Source: an uncultured Acidobacteriia bacterium (GTDB lineage Bacteria; Acidobacteriota; Terriglobia; Bryobacterales; Bryobacteraceae). Taken from it: a stretch of 57,537 nucleotides of DNA. The stretch covers positions 1 through 57,537 of the forward strand of contig CAIUOG010000014.1 in the NCBI GenBank assembly GCA_903900705.1, written 5' to 3'. Under the pieces are notes generated by a model. That model saw only the letters and a list, made by a program, of their open reading frames with translations, was not told the DNA's origin and ran no database searches. The translations under genes and the position numbers were made by a program. Below, one piece after another: positions 26,701-33,753 of the stretch; within the stretch, counting starts at the first letter, position 1; the number at the start of each line of letters is the position of its first letter.

Positions 26701-27114
26701 CTCGCGGGGCAGACGATTCTCGTCGATACCGGCGCGAATCAGGAGACCGCCGTCATTGCCACAGTGGGTACCGGTGGCGCGACCACCTTCAGCGCGGGCA
26801 CAGCGGCGGGCGCGACGGTGATTCCGGTTGCCACCGGACTCGGCTTCGCGCCTGGCCAGACCATCACGATTGACACGGGCGCGAACCAGGAGACCGCGGT
26901 CCTCGCGGCGGCGACCGGCGGGGGCAGGGGAGGTGGGCGAATCACGCTCTCCGCACCGCTTGCCCGGGCTCACGCGGCGGGTGCGCTGGTTTCCGGCAGC
27001 GGCATTACTTTGACCACCGCGCTGACCAAAGCCCACGCCGCCGCGGCGCAGATCACCAACAACGCGCCCACGCCGGGCGCGCCGAACCGCTTTGACGCCC
27101 GGGCGCGGAAGTAG
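23749..27114 (+). CDS. Large secreted GH54 alpha-L-arabinofuranosidase with NEW3-like, lamin-tail and repeat modules
   Basis: 1121 residues. A signal peptide is followed by a GH54 catalytic domain at about 38-365: 'PCDIYAAAGDPCVAAHSTTR', the vicinal cysteines 203-204 in GCCFDYGNAE, Glu248 in 'WIMTDQE' and Asp326 in 'GNGGDNS', which align with the Aspergillus AbfB disulfide, nucleophile and acid/base. It should release arabinose from arabinan or arabinoxylan outside the cell. Residues about 368-460 look like a NEW3-type Ig fold. About 475-560 is the first half of a lamin-tail domain; the second half ('VLRDAAGLVVDSLNYG') comes roughly 320 residues later, with at least four repeats of the type AGATxxxVxxxxGFxxGDxIxI between, and two more before the final NAPTPGAPN. 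The fungal-type arabinose-binding domain is absent. Confidence 0.88.
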   Translation: MKMRISLPLLPVAALFAATLTLAMQPARQASAPPRPQGPCDIYAAAGDPCVAAHSTTRALYAAYNGPLYQVLRQSDGKTLDIGVVPATASPVADPGGYANAPAQDSFCAHTFCFISIVYDQSPKHNHLIQVPRGGFSGPSMGGFNNLPIADMAPVTVMGHRAYGVFIEPGMGLRQNDAKGTAVDDQAEGQYWVINGHHYNSGCCFDYGNAEIDSRDDDNGTMETTYYGNATAWYHGNAPGPWIMTDQENNLVGCVNADGSKLCPTLPNITWRFVTAMAKGEPHHWTSLGGDSQKGSLQVMFDGPRIDFTYDPMRKQGAILLGNGGDNSVGSQGTFYEGAMTAAGTFPSDATDQLVQANVVAARYDVPRLSFSAGLQTFSPGSSHETTLTFTNTTGAPAQGLELSLTLPKQWSATASGKPAATFPQPVAPGASVSATFRVTSGPAAFNGDLTGNARWTNQGVRQSELAVAKVRNVSPVKINEFRLGSPANPTDSFIELYNAGSKPVDLSNWTLTEHSTQQAIFSDVKIPAGAKLAPGGFYLLGMSGSGLAVPARKGDTTVYVRSTTGMSAGDSITLDGEMRKIVTVGTAAGTATTVWQPLPDGPVIKVPVGSASVPVTSTTGFAPGEKIAIGYGATFPTVGRGVEKYEIATVSAVGKPGTQAFLGVDAPAGSTNIKVTSVANISVGDKIRLDIDSVGHGIETVTVTHVGAQANRTALSADAAAGATSVRVRNANGLAAGDKLNIGIPANRETVTITAVASGGPAGAEVSFTPALAHPHASREWVVAPGTGLDLAAPLRFSHASNLPFSASGTGLRLQTETAWAHSSNEPVLPLGTGLTLDSPLTKDHAIDSVVRDARVSTAGYQGNPTPNQWFGGPALSPAAGSMVLRDAAGLVVDSLNYGLLVDPWAAEGYQGTSGAGQNGCRVNSPGPAFPNAPVINRSAGRFPDGADTDSNCADFLLQAATTLPAGSAAGATNLKVAGVADFLAGQTILVDTGANQETAVIATVGTGGATTFSAGTAAGATVIPVATGLGFAPGQTITIDTGANQETAVLAAATGGGRGGGRITLSAPLARAHAAGALVSGSGITLTTALTKAHAAAAQITNNAPTPGAPNRFDARARK

Positions 27115-27119
27115 AGGGC

Positions 27120-28403
27120 TTAATCGAAGAACCCGCGATCTTCCTCGGCCAGGTACTTTCTGGCGGCCCGCACGTTGAAAGTAACGCCCAGGCCCGGCTT
27201 ATCCCAGACGTCGATAAAGCCCTGCTTCATGATGGGGTCCGGCAGGCCGTCGATAATCTGATACCACCATTCGGGCTGCCCGAGCGGGTATTCGAAGGCG
27301 ATGTAGTTCTGCGGCAGTGCGGCGGCGAGATGCACATGAGCGGCCAGTCCGATGAGGCCATCGAAGATGCCGTGCGGCGCGATCAGGATGCCGTGCAGGT
27401 CGGCATATTCCGCGATCCACTTGGTTTCAGCCAGACCACCGACATCTTCCGGATCGGGCCCCACCACGTTCACGGCCTGCTTTTCAATTAAATCCTTGAA
27501 ATTCTGGCGTAAATAGATCTGCTCGCCCGTGTGGATCGGCACGGAAGTGCTCATGGTCACTTCGCGGAAGAGTTCGGCGTTGGGGTATGGCGTGTAGTCG
27601 CCGGTGATGAGATCTTCAAGCCAGGTGATGTGCAGCGGTTCCATGGCTTTGGCGAACGTGATGGCGTCTTTCACCATCCAGCCGGGGCCGCAGTCGAGCG
27701 CGAGGCCGATGTCCTTGCCCAACACTTTCTTCATGGCCTCCACGCAGGCCACCACATGGTCCATGCCGCGTTCCGTCATGAGGCCGCGATCGGGATGCGA
27801 GGCGCCGGTGCGCGGGTCGTCGTACCAGGCGCCGGGGATGGCCTTCATCATGGCCTGATTGTGGAAACCGACTGCCTGTTTGATGAGCGTGAAGCCTTCC
27901 TTCGCGTCTTTCATTTTGCCAGCGATTTCGGCGTAATCCCGCGGCATATTGCCGGTCATGGGGAAACGGACGCCGCCATTGTAGGCCCGGACCTTGTCCC
28001 GGATCTTCCCGCCGAGGAGCTTGTACACCGGCACGCCGGCGGCTTTTCCGGCAAGGTCCCAGAGCGCGATCTCAATCGCGCTCACCGCCGCGCCCCAGGG
28101 CTTGAACGCACCCAGGCGGCGGATCTTCAGCATCACCCGCTCCACGTCGGTGGGGTCTTCGCCGATCAGATAATCCTTGTAGAACAGCACCATCGGCTTG
28201 AGATACGGCTTATACGACTCGGCCTGCCCGAAACCGGAGATGCCCTGATCCGTCACGATGCGAATGGTGGGGCTTTTGCCGATAATGGCGCAGCGAAGAT
28301 CGGTGATTTTGATGCGCGGCCTGGCGGGCTGCGCGTTGAGCGTGGCGGCTGTGGTTGCCGTGGCGAGGGTTCCGGCGAATTCTCTGCGGGTGATCTGGCT
28401 CAT
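27120..28403 (-). CDS. Tat-exported enolase-superfamily protein (mandelate racemase/muconate lactonizing type)
   Basis: 427 residues with a Tat leader (MSQITRREFAGTLATATTAA). Capping and barrel domains are complete: 'AVSAIEIALWDLAGKAAGVP', metal ligands Asp237 ('GLALDCGPG'), Glu263 ('TWLEDL') and Glu294 ('IHTGEQ'), and 'GILIAPHG' with a possible catalytic His. Members dehydrate sugar acids or epimerise acids and are normally cytoplasmic. The DxH pattern of galactonate/mannonate dehydratases at the first metal ligand is replaced by DCG, so I do not assign a substrate. The stop is 5 bp from that of the convergent GH54 gene. An SDR relic lies just upstream. Confidence 0.87.
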   Translation of the reverse strand: MSQITRREFAGTLATATTAATLNAQPARPRIKITDLRCAIIGKSPTIRIVTDQGISGFGQAESYKPYLKPMVLFYKDYLIGEDPTDVERVMLKIRRLGAFKPWGAAVSAIEIALWDLAGKAAGVPVYKLLGGKIRDKVRAYNGGVRFPMTGNMPRDYAEIAGKMKDAKEGFTLIKQAVGFHNQAMMKAIPGAWYDDPRTGASHPDRGLMTERGMDHVVACVEAMKKVLGKDIGLALDCGPGWMVKDAITFAKAMEPLHITWLEDLITGDYTPYPNAELFREVTMSTSVPIHTGEQIYLRQNFKDLIEKQAVNVVGPDPEDVGGLAETKWIAEYADLHGILIAPHGIFDGLIGLAAHVHLAAALPQNYIAFEYPLGQPEWWYQIIDGLPDPIMKQGFIDVWDKPGLGVTFNVRAARKYLAEEDRGFFD

Positions 28404-28424
28404 GAATATTCTTTCCTGTCCTGG

Positions 28425-28640
28425 CTACGAACCGTTGTTCACATCGAACGTGGTTCCGTTGATATTTTCGGGGCACTGACTGCCGAGCCACAGGATCGCG
28501 CCCGGAACAGACCGCGCGCATCCCGTCATCCCTGTGCGATTGCGGCAGTTGTTCGCACGGGAGCCTGGTGGTTGGCCCCGGCGCGACGGCGTTGACCAGA
28601 AAGCCGAACTTTCCGAGGACTTTCGCCCAGGCCCGGTAAT
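28425..28640 (-). pseudogene. Remnant of a short-chain dehydrogenase gene
   Basis: On the minus strand 28576-28599 encodes LVNAVAPG and the following codons PTTRLP, as in the SDR 'NAVAPG' region. After a frame change, 28425-28505 encodes 'PGAILWLGSQ...INGTTFDVNNGS' and a stop, the typical SDR C-terminus (ILFLAS...ITGTTLDVNGG). The stretch between is too short and in the wrong frame, and the Rossmann N-terminus is missing. It is therefore a deleted and frameshifted gene. It fills most of the 296-bp gap between the enolase-like and UroD-like genes. Confidence 0.6.
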
Positions 28641-28687
28641 GAGAGTGGTCTTCATCCGCCCACTGATGCTATCAATCTCACCGGCGT

Positions 28688-28693
28688 TATGCT
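28688..28693 (+). promoter_or_regulatory. Candidate -10 element, leaderless type
   Basis: TATGCT followed by 6 nt (ATACCC) and then the ATG of the UroD-like gene. No Shine-Dalgarno is present. The -35 region is not recognisable. Confidence 0.4.
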
Positions 28694-28699
28694 ATACCC

Positions 28700-29710
28700 A
28701 TGAACCGCCGTACATTTCTGCAACTTCCCGCCGCCGCGGCTCTCGCCGGCGTCGCTTCGGCCGCCACGGTGAACAAGCGTGATCGGATGCTCGCCTGGCT
28801 TGCCGGGGAACGCCTGCCGAACTACACGCCCGCCGCGTTCTTCCTCCACTTCGGAGACCCCTACAAGGCCGGCGTCGCCGCTGCGCAGCGGCATCTGGAG
28901 TTCTTCCGGAAGACCGACATGGATTTTCTGAAAATCCAGTTCGAGCAGACGTATTCGCGTCAGGAGTTTCTGCAGAAGCCCGCGGACTGGTCGAAGCTGA
29001 AGCTCGCGAAGCTGGACTTCTATGAGCCGCTGCTGGTCACGGTGCGGGAACTCGTGAAGGCGGAGAAGAAGAATTCGCTCATCCTGATGACGCTCTATTC
29101 GCCGTTCATGTGCGCGGGCCACTGCGCCACCGCGCCGGTTTTGCTGCGGCACATGGAGGAGGATCCGGAGGCCGTGAAGAAGGGCCTCGAAATCCTCACT
29201 GAGAGCCAGTTGCTCTTTGTGAAGGCCTGCATCAAAGAAGGCGTCGATGGCTTCTATGCCTCCACTCAGGGCGGGGAAGCGAAGCGCATGAGCCGGCCTG
29301 AGCTGTTCACCAGATATGTGAAGCCCTTCGATCTGGTGTCCATGAAGGAAGCGCAGGCGAAGTGCCCGTTCAACATCCTGCATGTCTGTGATTACGTCGC
29401 GCCCTATTCGAATTACGATGCCTATTACGACTATCCCGGCCACGTGGTGAATTCCAATGTGAAGCTGACCGATCATATGGTCGCGGGCACGGAGATTGCG
29501 AAGCGCTTCAACCGTCCGTTCATGGGCGGCATGGACCGCCACGGCATCATCGGCACCGGCACTCCCGCGCAGGTGGAGGCGGAGATCCGGCAGGTGGTGA
29601 AGAACGCCCCGCCGCGCTTTATCCTGGGCGCGGACTGCACGGTAGAGGCCGATACCAGCTGGGACCGGCTGCGCCACGCCATCGGTGTGGCCCATCAGGT
29701 TGGTGCGTAA
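28700..29710 (+). CDS. Tat-exported uroporphyrinogen-decarboxylase-family (MtaA-like) protein
   Basis: 336 residues. A twin-arginine leader (MNRRTFLQLPAAAALAGVAS) is followed by a URO-D/MtaA TIM barrel. His228 and Cys230 ('ILHVCDY') and Cys313 ('LGADCTVEAD') fit the HxC...C zinc motif of corrinoid-linked methyltransferases such as MtaA and CmuA, so methyl transfer is more likely than heme synthesis. An exported member is unusual because the known ones are cytoplasmic. The downstream BNR-like gene begins at the very next base after this stop, so the two are co-translated. I infer an extracytoplasmic role but no substrate. Confidence 0.8.
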   Translation: MNRRTFLQLPAAAALAGVASAATVNKRDRMLAWLAGERLPNYTPAAFFLHFGDPYKAGVAAAQRHLEFFRKTDMDFLKIQFEQTYSRQEFLQKPADWSKLKLAKLDFYEPLLVTVRELVKAEKKNSLILMTLYSPFMCAGHCATAPVLLRHMEEDPEAVKKGLEILTESQLLFVKACIKEGVDGFYASTQGGEAKRMSRPELFTRYVKPFDLVSMKEAQAKCPFNILHVCDYVAPYSNYDAYYDYPGHVVNSNVKLTDHMVAGTEIAKRFNRPFMGGMDRHGIIGTGTPAQVEAEIRQVVKNAPPRFILGADCTVEADTSWDRLRHAIGVAHQVGA

Positions 29711-30952
29711 GTGCTGGACAGGCGGGCGTTTCTGGGCGTCACGGCACTCAGCCCCGCCCTGCTCACCGGCGCGGATCACAGAGTCTCGCGCGAGGTCTTT
29801 CTCCGCTCGCCGGCGAAGGGCACGGCTGTCATTGCGACCGCCGGCTACACCAGCCTGCGCGGCGGCGACATGTATTCGGTGGAACAGCGGCTCAGCCGGT
29901 CTGACACTGTAGACGTCGCCTACTATCGCTACTCGAAGGATCACGGCAGAACCTGGGGCCCGCCCGTCGAACGCAGGACGGGTGAGAAGCGCCCGGAAGG
30001 CATGTTGCGTCGGAGTCCGCGGACGTCGATTGTCGACCCGAAGACCGGGCGGTGGATCGAGTTCCACGTGGAAGGGATTCTCCCCACGGATGATCCCCTG
30101 GAAGGCATGCGCCAGTGGAACGTTTATTACACGTCAAATGGCGTGGCGCGCCAGATCATCCATGAAGGGGCGGAGTTCGATGCGCGACATCCGCTGCCGG
30201 GCATTTACACGGGGAGGAACATGGTGATGCTGGGTGATGTGGCGTCCACCCCGTTGCCGATGAAGGACGGCTCGATCCTGTTGCCCGTCGTCACCACCGC
30301 CCTCGACGCGGAGGGCCGGCTCTACAATCCCGGCGGCGGCTACACCTGGACGGAGGCGATGGTGCTGCACGGGCGCTGGAGTGGTGACCGGCTGGTCTGG
30401 CGCGCTTCGCAACCGGTAAAGGGCGATCCGCTGCGCTGCACGCGCGGCATGGACGAGCCCACGCTCGCTCAGTTGCCTGATGGCCGCCTTCTCCTGGTGA
30501 TGCGCGGGTCCAATGACAAGAAACCCTCATTGCCCGCGTACAAGTGGGTTTCGTGGTCCACCGACGGGGGCTTTCGCTGGACCGAACCGCAGCCGTGGAC
30601 CTGGACGGATGGGACGCCTTTTTACTCCCCCAGCGCCTGTTCCCAATTGCTGCGGCATTCCAACGGACGGCTTTACTGGATCGGCCACGTCAGCGCCACC
30701 AATGCGCGCGGTAACCGGCCGCGCTACCCGGTTTATGTGGGTGAAGTGAATCAGGACAACGGGTTGCTGATACGGGACAGCCTCATCCGGATTGACGACC
30801 GGGCGGAGGGCGACGACGAGATCCTGATGCTGTACAGCGTCTGCGCTCACGAAGACCGGCTGAACGGTGATATGGCGCTGAACATGACGCGCCTGTTCGC
30901 CTTCGAAACGGGCTGGGTGGGTGACGCGCTGCTATACCGGATAAAAGTCTGA
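29711..30952 (+). CDS. Tat-exported BNR/sialidase-like protein
   Basis: 413 residues. A Tat leader (MLDRRAFLGVTALSPALLTG) precedes a six-bladed sialidase-like propeller with Asp-box-like turns ('YSKDHGRTWGPP', 'WSTDGGFRWTEP'), 'TSIVDPKTGRWIEFHVEG' and 'MDEPTLAQLPDGRLLLVMRG'. It could be an exo-sialidase or another glycosidase or lyase of this fold; the full sialidase Arg triad cannot be confirmed by eye. The start codon is GTG, directly abutting the stop of the UroD-like gene. The end lies 13 bp from that of the convergent hpnD. Confidence 0.8.
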   Translation: MLDRRAFLGVTALSPALLTGADHRVSREVFLRSPAKGTAVIATAGYTSLRGGDMYSVEQRLSRSDTVDVAYYRYSKDHGRTWGPPVERRTGEKRPEGMLRRSPRTSIVDPKTGRWIEFHVEGILPTDDPLEGMRQWNVYYTSNGVARQIIHEGAEFDARHPLPGIYTGRNMVMLGDVASTPLPMKDGSILLPVVTTALDAEGRLYNPGGGYTWTEAMVLHGRWSGDRLVWRASQPVKGDPLRCTRGMDEPTLAQLPDGRLLLVMRGSNDKKPSLPAYKWVSWSTDGGFRWTEPQPWTWTDGTPFYSPSACSQLLRHSNGRLYWIGHVSATNARGNRPRYPVYVGEVNQDNGLLIRDSLIRIDDRAEGDDEILMLYSVCAHEDRLNGDMALNMTRLFAFETGWVGDALLYRIKV

Positions 30953-30965
30953 ATCCGGCCCTGCC

Positions 30966-31808
30966 TTAAATCCAGCCCAGAGCAGCGCGGGCCACAATCC
31001 AGAGCTTCTCCGAAACGCCCAGGGAGACACGCCGGCGCAGAACGTCGTAATGCGATTCCGCGATCCGGTCCAGCAGGCTCGAATAAATCTTGATCAGCGC
31101 CCATAATGACGGTCGCGCCGTGGGCTGAATCAGCGAAAGCAAGGGCCGCGACTCCTCGTAATAGCGCTTCGCCCGTGCAATTTCGAACTCGATCAGCGCG
31201 CCGAAACGTTCGGAGCGATAGCCCTGCGCAAGGTCTTCTTCGGTGACGCCGAACCGCCGCAGATCCTCGGCGGGCAGGTAGGAACGGCCCAGTTCCGCGT
31301 CTTCCTTCACGTCACGAATGATATTCGTCAGCTGGAACGCGATGCCGCACTTCTCGGCCAGCGGGATGGCCTCCGGCGAAGTGAAGCCGAAGATGTGGAT
31401 GGTGGTGAGCCCCACCACGGAAGCCACGCGGTAGCAGTAGCGGTAGAGCTCATCGAAGGTCTGAATCACCTGTTGATCCAGATCGGAAGCAACCCCGGTG
31501 ATCATGTCTTCAAAGTACTGGTGCGGGATGTTGTACCGCTGCACGGTATCGAGAAAGGCGGGCCAGACGGGGCTCGCGTCCGGGCGGCCGGCGAACGCGT
31601 CGGCCAGGGCATCTCGCCAGCGGTCCATGGCCTTATGGGTAGCGCCAGGTTCGTCGCTCAGGTCGTCGCAGTAGCGCATGAAGGCGTAGACCGCGCACAT
31701 GGCGTTCTTGCGATCCGGATCCAGCAGGACGAACGAGTAGTAGAAGTTCTTGGCGCGGGACTTTGCAACGGCCCGGCAGTGCGCGTACGAATCGGCGAGC
31801 GAAATCAT
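30966..31808 (-). CDS. hpnD: Presqualene diphosphate synthase HpnD
   Basis: 280 residues, trans-isoprenyl diphosphate synthase (squalene/phytoene synthase) fold. The Asp-rich motifs are 'RYCDDLSDE' and 'NIIRDVKEDAELGR', which bind Mg-diphosphate. In the HpnCDE route HpnD joins two farnesyl diphosphates to presqualene diphosphate, the first committed step to squalene and hopanoids. It is the last gene of the operon, and its start overlaps the stop of hpnC by 4 bp (ATGA). Phytoene synthase is the alternative, but the context with hpnC, hpnG and hpnA favours HpnD. Confidence 0.88.
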   Translation of the reverse strand: MISLADSYAHCRAVAKSRAKNFYYSFVLLDPDRKNAMCAVYAFMRYCDDLSDEPGATHKAMDRWRDALADAFAGRPDASPVWPAFLDTVQRYNIPHQYFEDMITGVASDLDQQVIQTFDELYRYCYRVASVVGLTTIHIFGFTSPEAIPLAEKCGIAFQLTNIIRDVKEDAELGRSYLPAEDLRRFGVTEEDLAQGYRSERFGALIEFEIARAKRYYEESRPLLSLIQPTARPSLWALIKIYSSLLDRIAESHYDVLRRRVSLGVSEKLWIVARAALGWI

Positions 31809-32716
31809 CGGAGAGCCACGCGCACCAGTGCCGAGATGAGGAGGCGCACGCGCTCCGTTTTCGAGACCCGGGGCCGCCGCGAAAGCACGTCATAACCCTG
31901 CTTCTCAATCTTGTCGAGAATGCACATGCCGCCGCGGCTGAACAGTTCCAGATCCACCGAGAGCCGCTTGTTCACCATGCGGGCGAGCGGAAGGCCGGTT
32001 TGGAAGTAGCCGCGGGCGTAATCGACGGCCTCGCGCATCACTTCGCGGAAGCGGTCGTCAAACCGGTGGGCGAACATTTCTTCCACCGTGTAGTTATTTT
32101 TCGCGAGCAGGTTGAGCGGCAGGTAGACGCGATCCTTGTGCTGATCGACCGTCACGTCCTGCCAGAAGTTGGCCAGTTGCAGACCCGTGCAGGTGGCATC
32201 GGAAAGGCGCTGGCGTTCGGGGTCGGAATAGCCGCACAGATAGAGCACCAGCCGCCCGACCGGGTTCGCGGAATAAACGCAATAATCAATAATTCCGGCC
32301 CAGTCCTGATAGCGGGTGACGGTTTGATCCTGAATGAAGGCGCGGATCAGATCGGCGAAGGGCTGCTTCGGAATACCGTACTTTTCGACGGTGCCGCGCA
32401 GGGCGACGAAGACCGGATGCCGCGTCTCGCCCGCATACATGCGATCGAGTTCGCCTGACCACCAGTCGAGCAGTCGCAGGCTTTCCGGAACGTCGCCAAT
32501 CTCGTCGCCAAGGTCGTCCGCCCAGCGGCAGTAGGCGTAGACGTTGTAAAAGTCCTGATGCAGTTCCTTGGGCAGCAGGAAGCTGACTACATGAAAGTTC
32601 TCGTAGTGGTTGGTGGCGAGCCAGTGGGAATACTGTACCGACTCGGCATGCGACCAGACGCGCCCCATCGCCTCCGGATTGGCGACGAAGTCTTTGGGCG
32701 ACAGTTGGGGAATCAC
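31805..32716 (-). CDS. hpnC: Hydroxysqualene synthase HpnC
   Basis: 303 residues of the same fold as HpnD. 'CRWADDLGDEIGD' and 'LQLANFWQDVTVDQHKDRVY' are the two Asp motifs; the N-terminal 'SHWLATNHYENFHVVSFLLP' is typical of HpnC. It converts presqualene diphosphate to hydroxysqualene. The start overlaps the alcohol dehydrogenase upstream by 4 bp. The next enzyme of the route, the flavoprotein HpnE, is not encoded in this window. Confidence 0.88.
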   Translation of the reverse strand: MIPQLSPKDFVANPEAMGRVWSHAESVQYSHWLATNHYENFHVVSFLLPKELHQDFYNVYAYCRWADDLGDEIGDVPESLRLLDWWSGELDRMYAGETRHPVFVALRGTVEKYGIPKQPFADLIRAFIQDQTVTRYQDWAGIIDYCVYSANPVGRLVLYLCGYSDPERQRLSDATCTGLQLANFWQDVTVDQHKDRVYLPLNLLAKNNYTVEEMFAHRFDDRFREVMREAVDYARGYFQTGLPLARMVNKRLSVDLELFSRGGMCILDKIEKQGYDVLSRRPRVSKTERVRLLISALVRVALR

Positions 32717-33753
32717 GGAATGATCGCCGTCTTCAGGGTCGTGGTGCCTTCGGCGAGCCGGAACAGCACAGACGAGAGGTTTTCGAGCGACTCCTCGTTA
32801 TCCACAAAGTCGCGCGCGGCAATGCCGCCGCTGGCGATGATGTCGAGCGCTTCGCGCATGGTGGAGGGCGTGTGGTGGAAACTCGCCTTGCAGGTGAGTT
32901 CGGAGTAGTGCAGCAGGTTGGTGTCGAGTTCGACGCGGGTGCCGCTGGGCGGGCCACCGAAGAAGTTGACCGTGCCGCCGCGGCGCAGCATCTCCACCGA
33001 CCAGTTCCAGGTTTCCGGCTTGCCCACTGCTTCAATCACGATGTCCGCGCCGTGTCCGGCGGTCAGTTCCCGCACGGCGGCGACGGGGTTGCTCCACTCT
33101 TCCGTGGCGACGAAGCGATCCGCGCCGAGTCGAAGCGCCTTTTCCTCTTTGAGACGGCGGCGACCCACGGCGATCACGCGCGCGCCGCGCAGTTTCGCGA
33201 GGCGGATAAACATAGACCCGATGGGGCCCACGCCGAGAACCACCACCGTATCGCCGGCGCGCATCTCGGAATCCTCCACGCCTTTCACGACGCAGGCGAG
33301 CGGTTCGGCCAGCGCGGCATCCCGGTAGTCGAGGTGCGGCGGGATTACATAGGTGTTCAGGCGAACGATTTGCGCTGGAATCTTTATGAATTCCGCATAA
33401 GCGCCGTTATTAAACAGCAGATCTTCGCAGAGATTCACGCGTCCGCGACGGCAGTAGAAGCAGCGCAGGCAGGGAGCGGAGTTGGCCGCCACAATGCGCT
33501 GGCCGATTTCAAAGCCCTTCACGTTGTCGCCCACCGCGACCACGTCACCCGCCAGTTCATGGCCGAAGAGAGCCGGGGGAACAATCATGCGGGCATGGTA
33601 GCCGCGCAGAAATACCTTCAGGTCTGTCCCGCAGGTGAGGGCCGCGCGAACCCGTACCAGAAGGTCTTCCGGGCCAATCTCCGGCACCGGAACCCGTTCC
33701 ACCTGCACGTGCTCTTTGCCATAGAGCACCGCGGCTAGCATCGTTTCGTTCAA
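32713..33753 (-). CDS. Zinc-dependent medium-chain alcohol dehydrogenase in the hopanoid operon (I)
   Basis: 346 residues, GroES-like domain then Rossmann fold. Catalytic zinc ligands are in 'LTCGTDLK' and 'FGHELAG'; the four structural-zinc cysteines are in 'CLRCFYCRRGRVNLC'; 'VLGVGPIGSMFIRLAKLRGA' binds NAD(P). It resembles sorbitol/L-threonine dehydrogenase-type MDRs. It overlaps the genes on both sides by 4 bp, so it belongs to the hopanoid operon. It could oxidise a hopanoid side-chain alcohol or a sugar, or act on hydroxysqualene; the sequence does not decide. Confidence 0.85.
   Translation of the reverse strand: MNETMLAAVLYGKEHVQVERVPVPEIGPEDLLVRVRAALTCGTDLKVFLRGYHARMIVPPALFGHELAGDVVAVGDNVKGFEIGQRIVAANSAPCLRCFYCRRGRVNLCEDLLFNNGAYAEFIKIPAQIVRLNTYVIPPHLDYRDAALAEPLACVVKGVEDSEMRAGDTVVVLGVGPIGSMFIRLAKLRGARVIAVGRRRLKEEKALRLGADRFVATEEWSNPVAAVRELTAGHGADIVIEAVGKPETWNWSVEMLRRGGTVNFFGGPPSGTRVELDTNLLHYSELTCKASFHHTPSTMREALDIIASGGIAARDFVDNEESLENLSSVLFRLAEGTTTLKTAIIP

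Noticed and set aside
23749-27114. A polysaccharide utilisation locus of the Bacteroidetes type built around the GH54 enzyme
   Set aside because: There are no SusC/SusD genes, and the glycan-active genes in this region lie in separate, oppositely oriented units.
28700-29710. True uroporphyrinogen decarboxylase (hemE)
   Set aside because: The protein has a Tat leader and the HxC...C zinc motif of methyltransferases. No other heme genes are nearby.
30966-31808. Phytoene synthase (carotenoid pathway)
   Set aside because: The neighbours are hpnC, hpnG and hpnA, and there is no carotenoid desaturase gene in the window.
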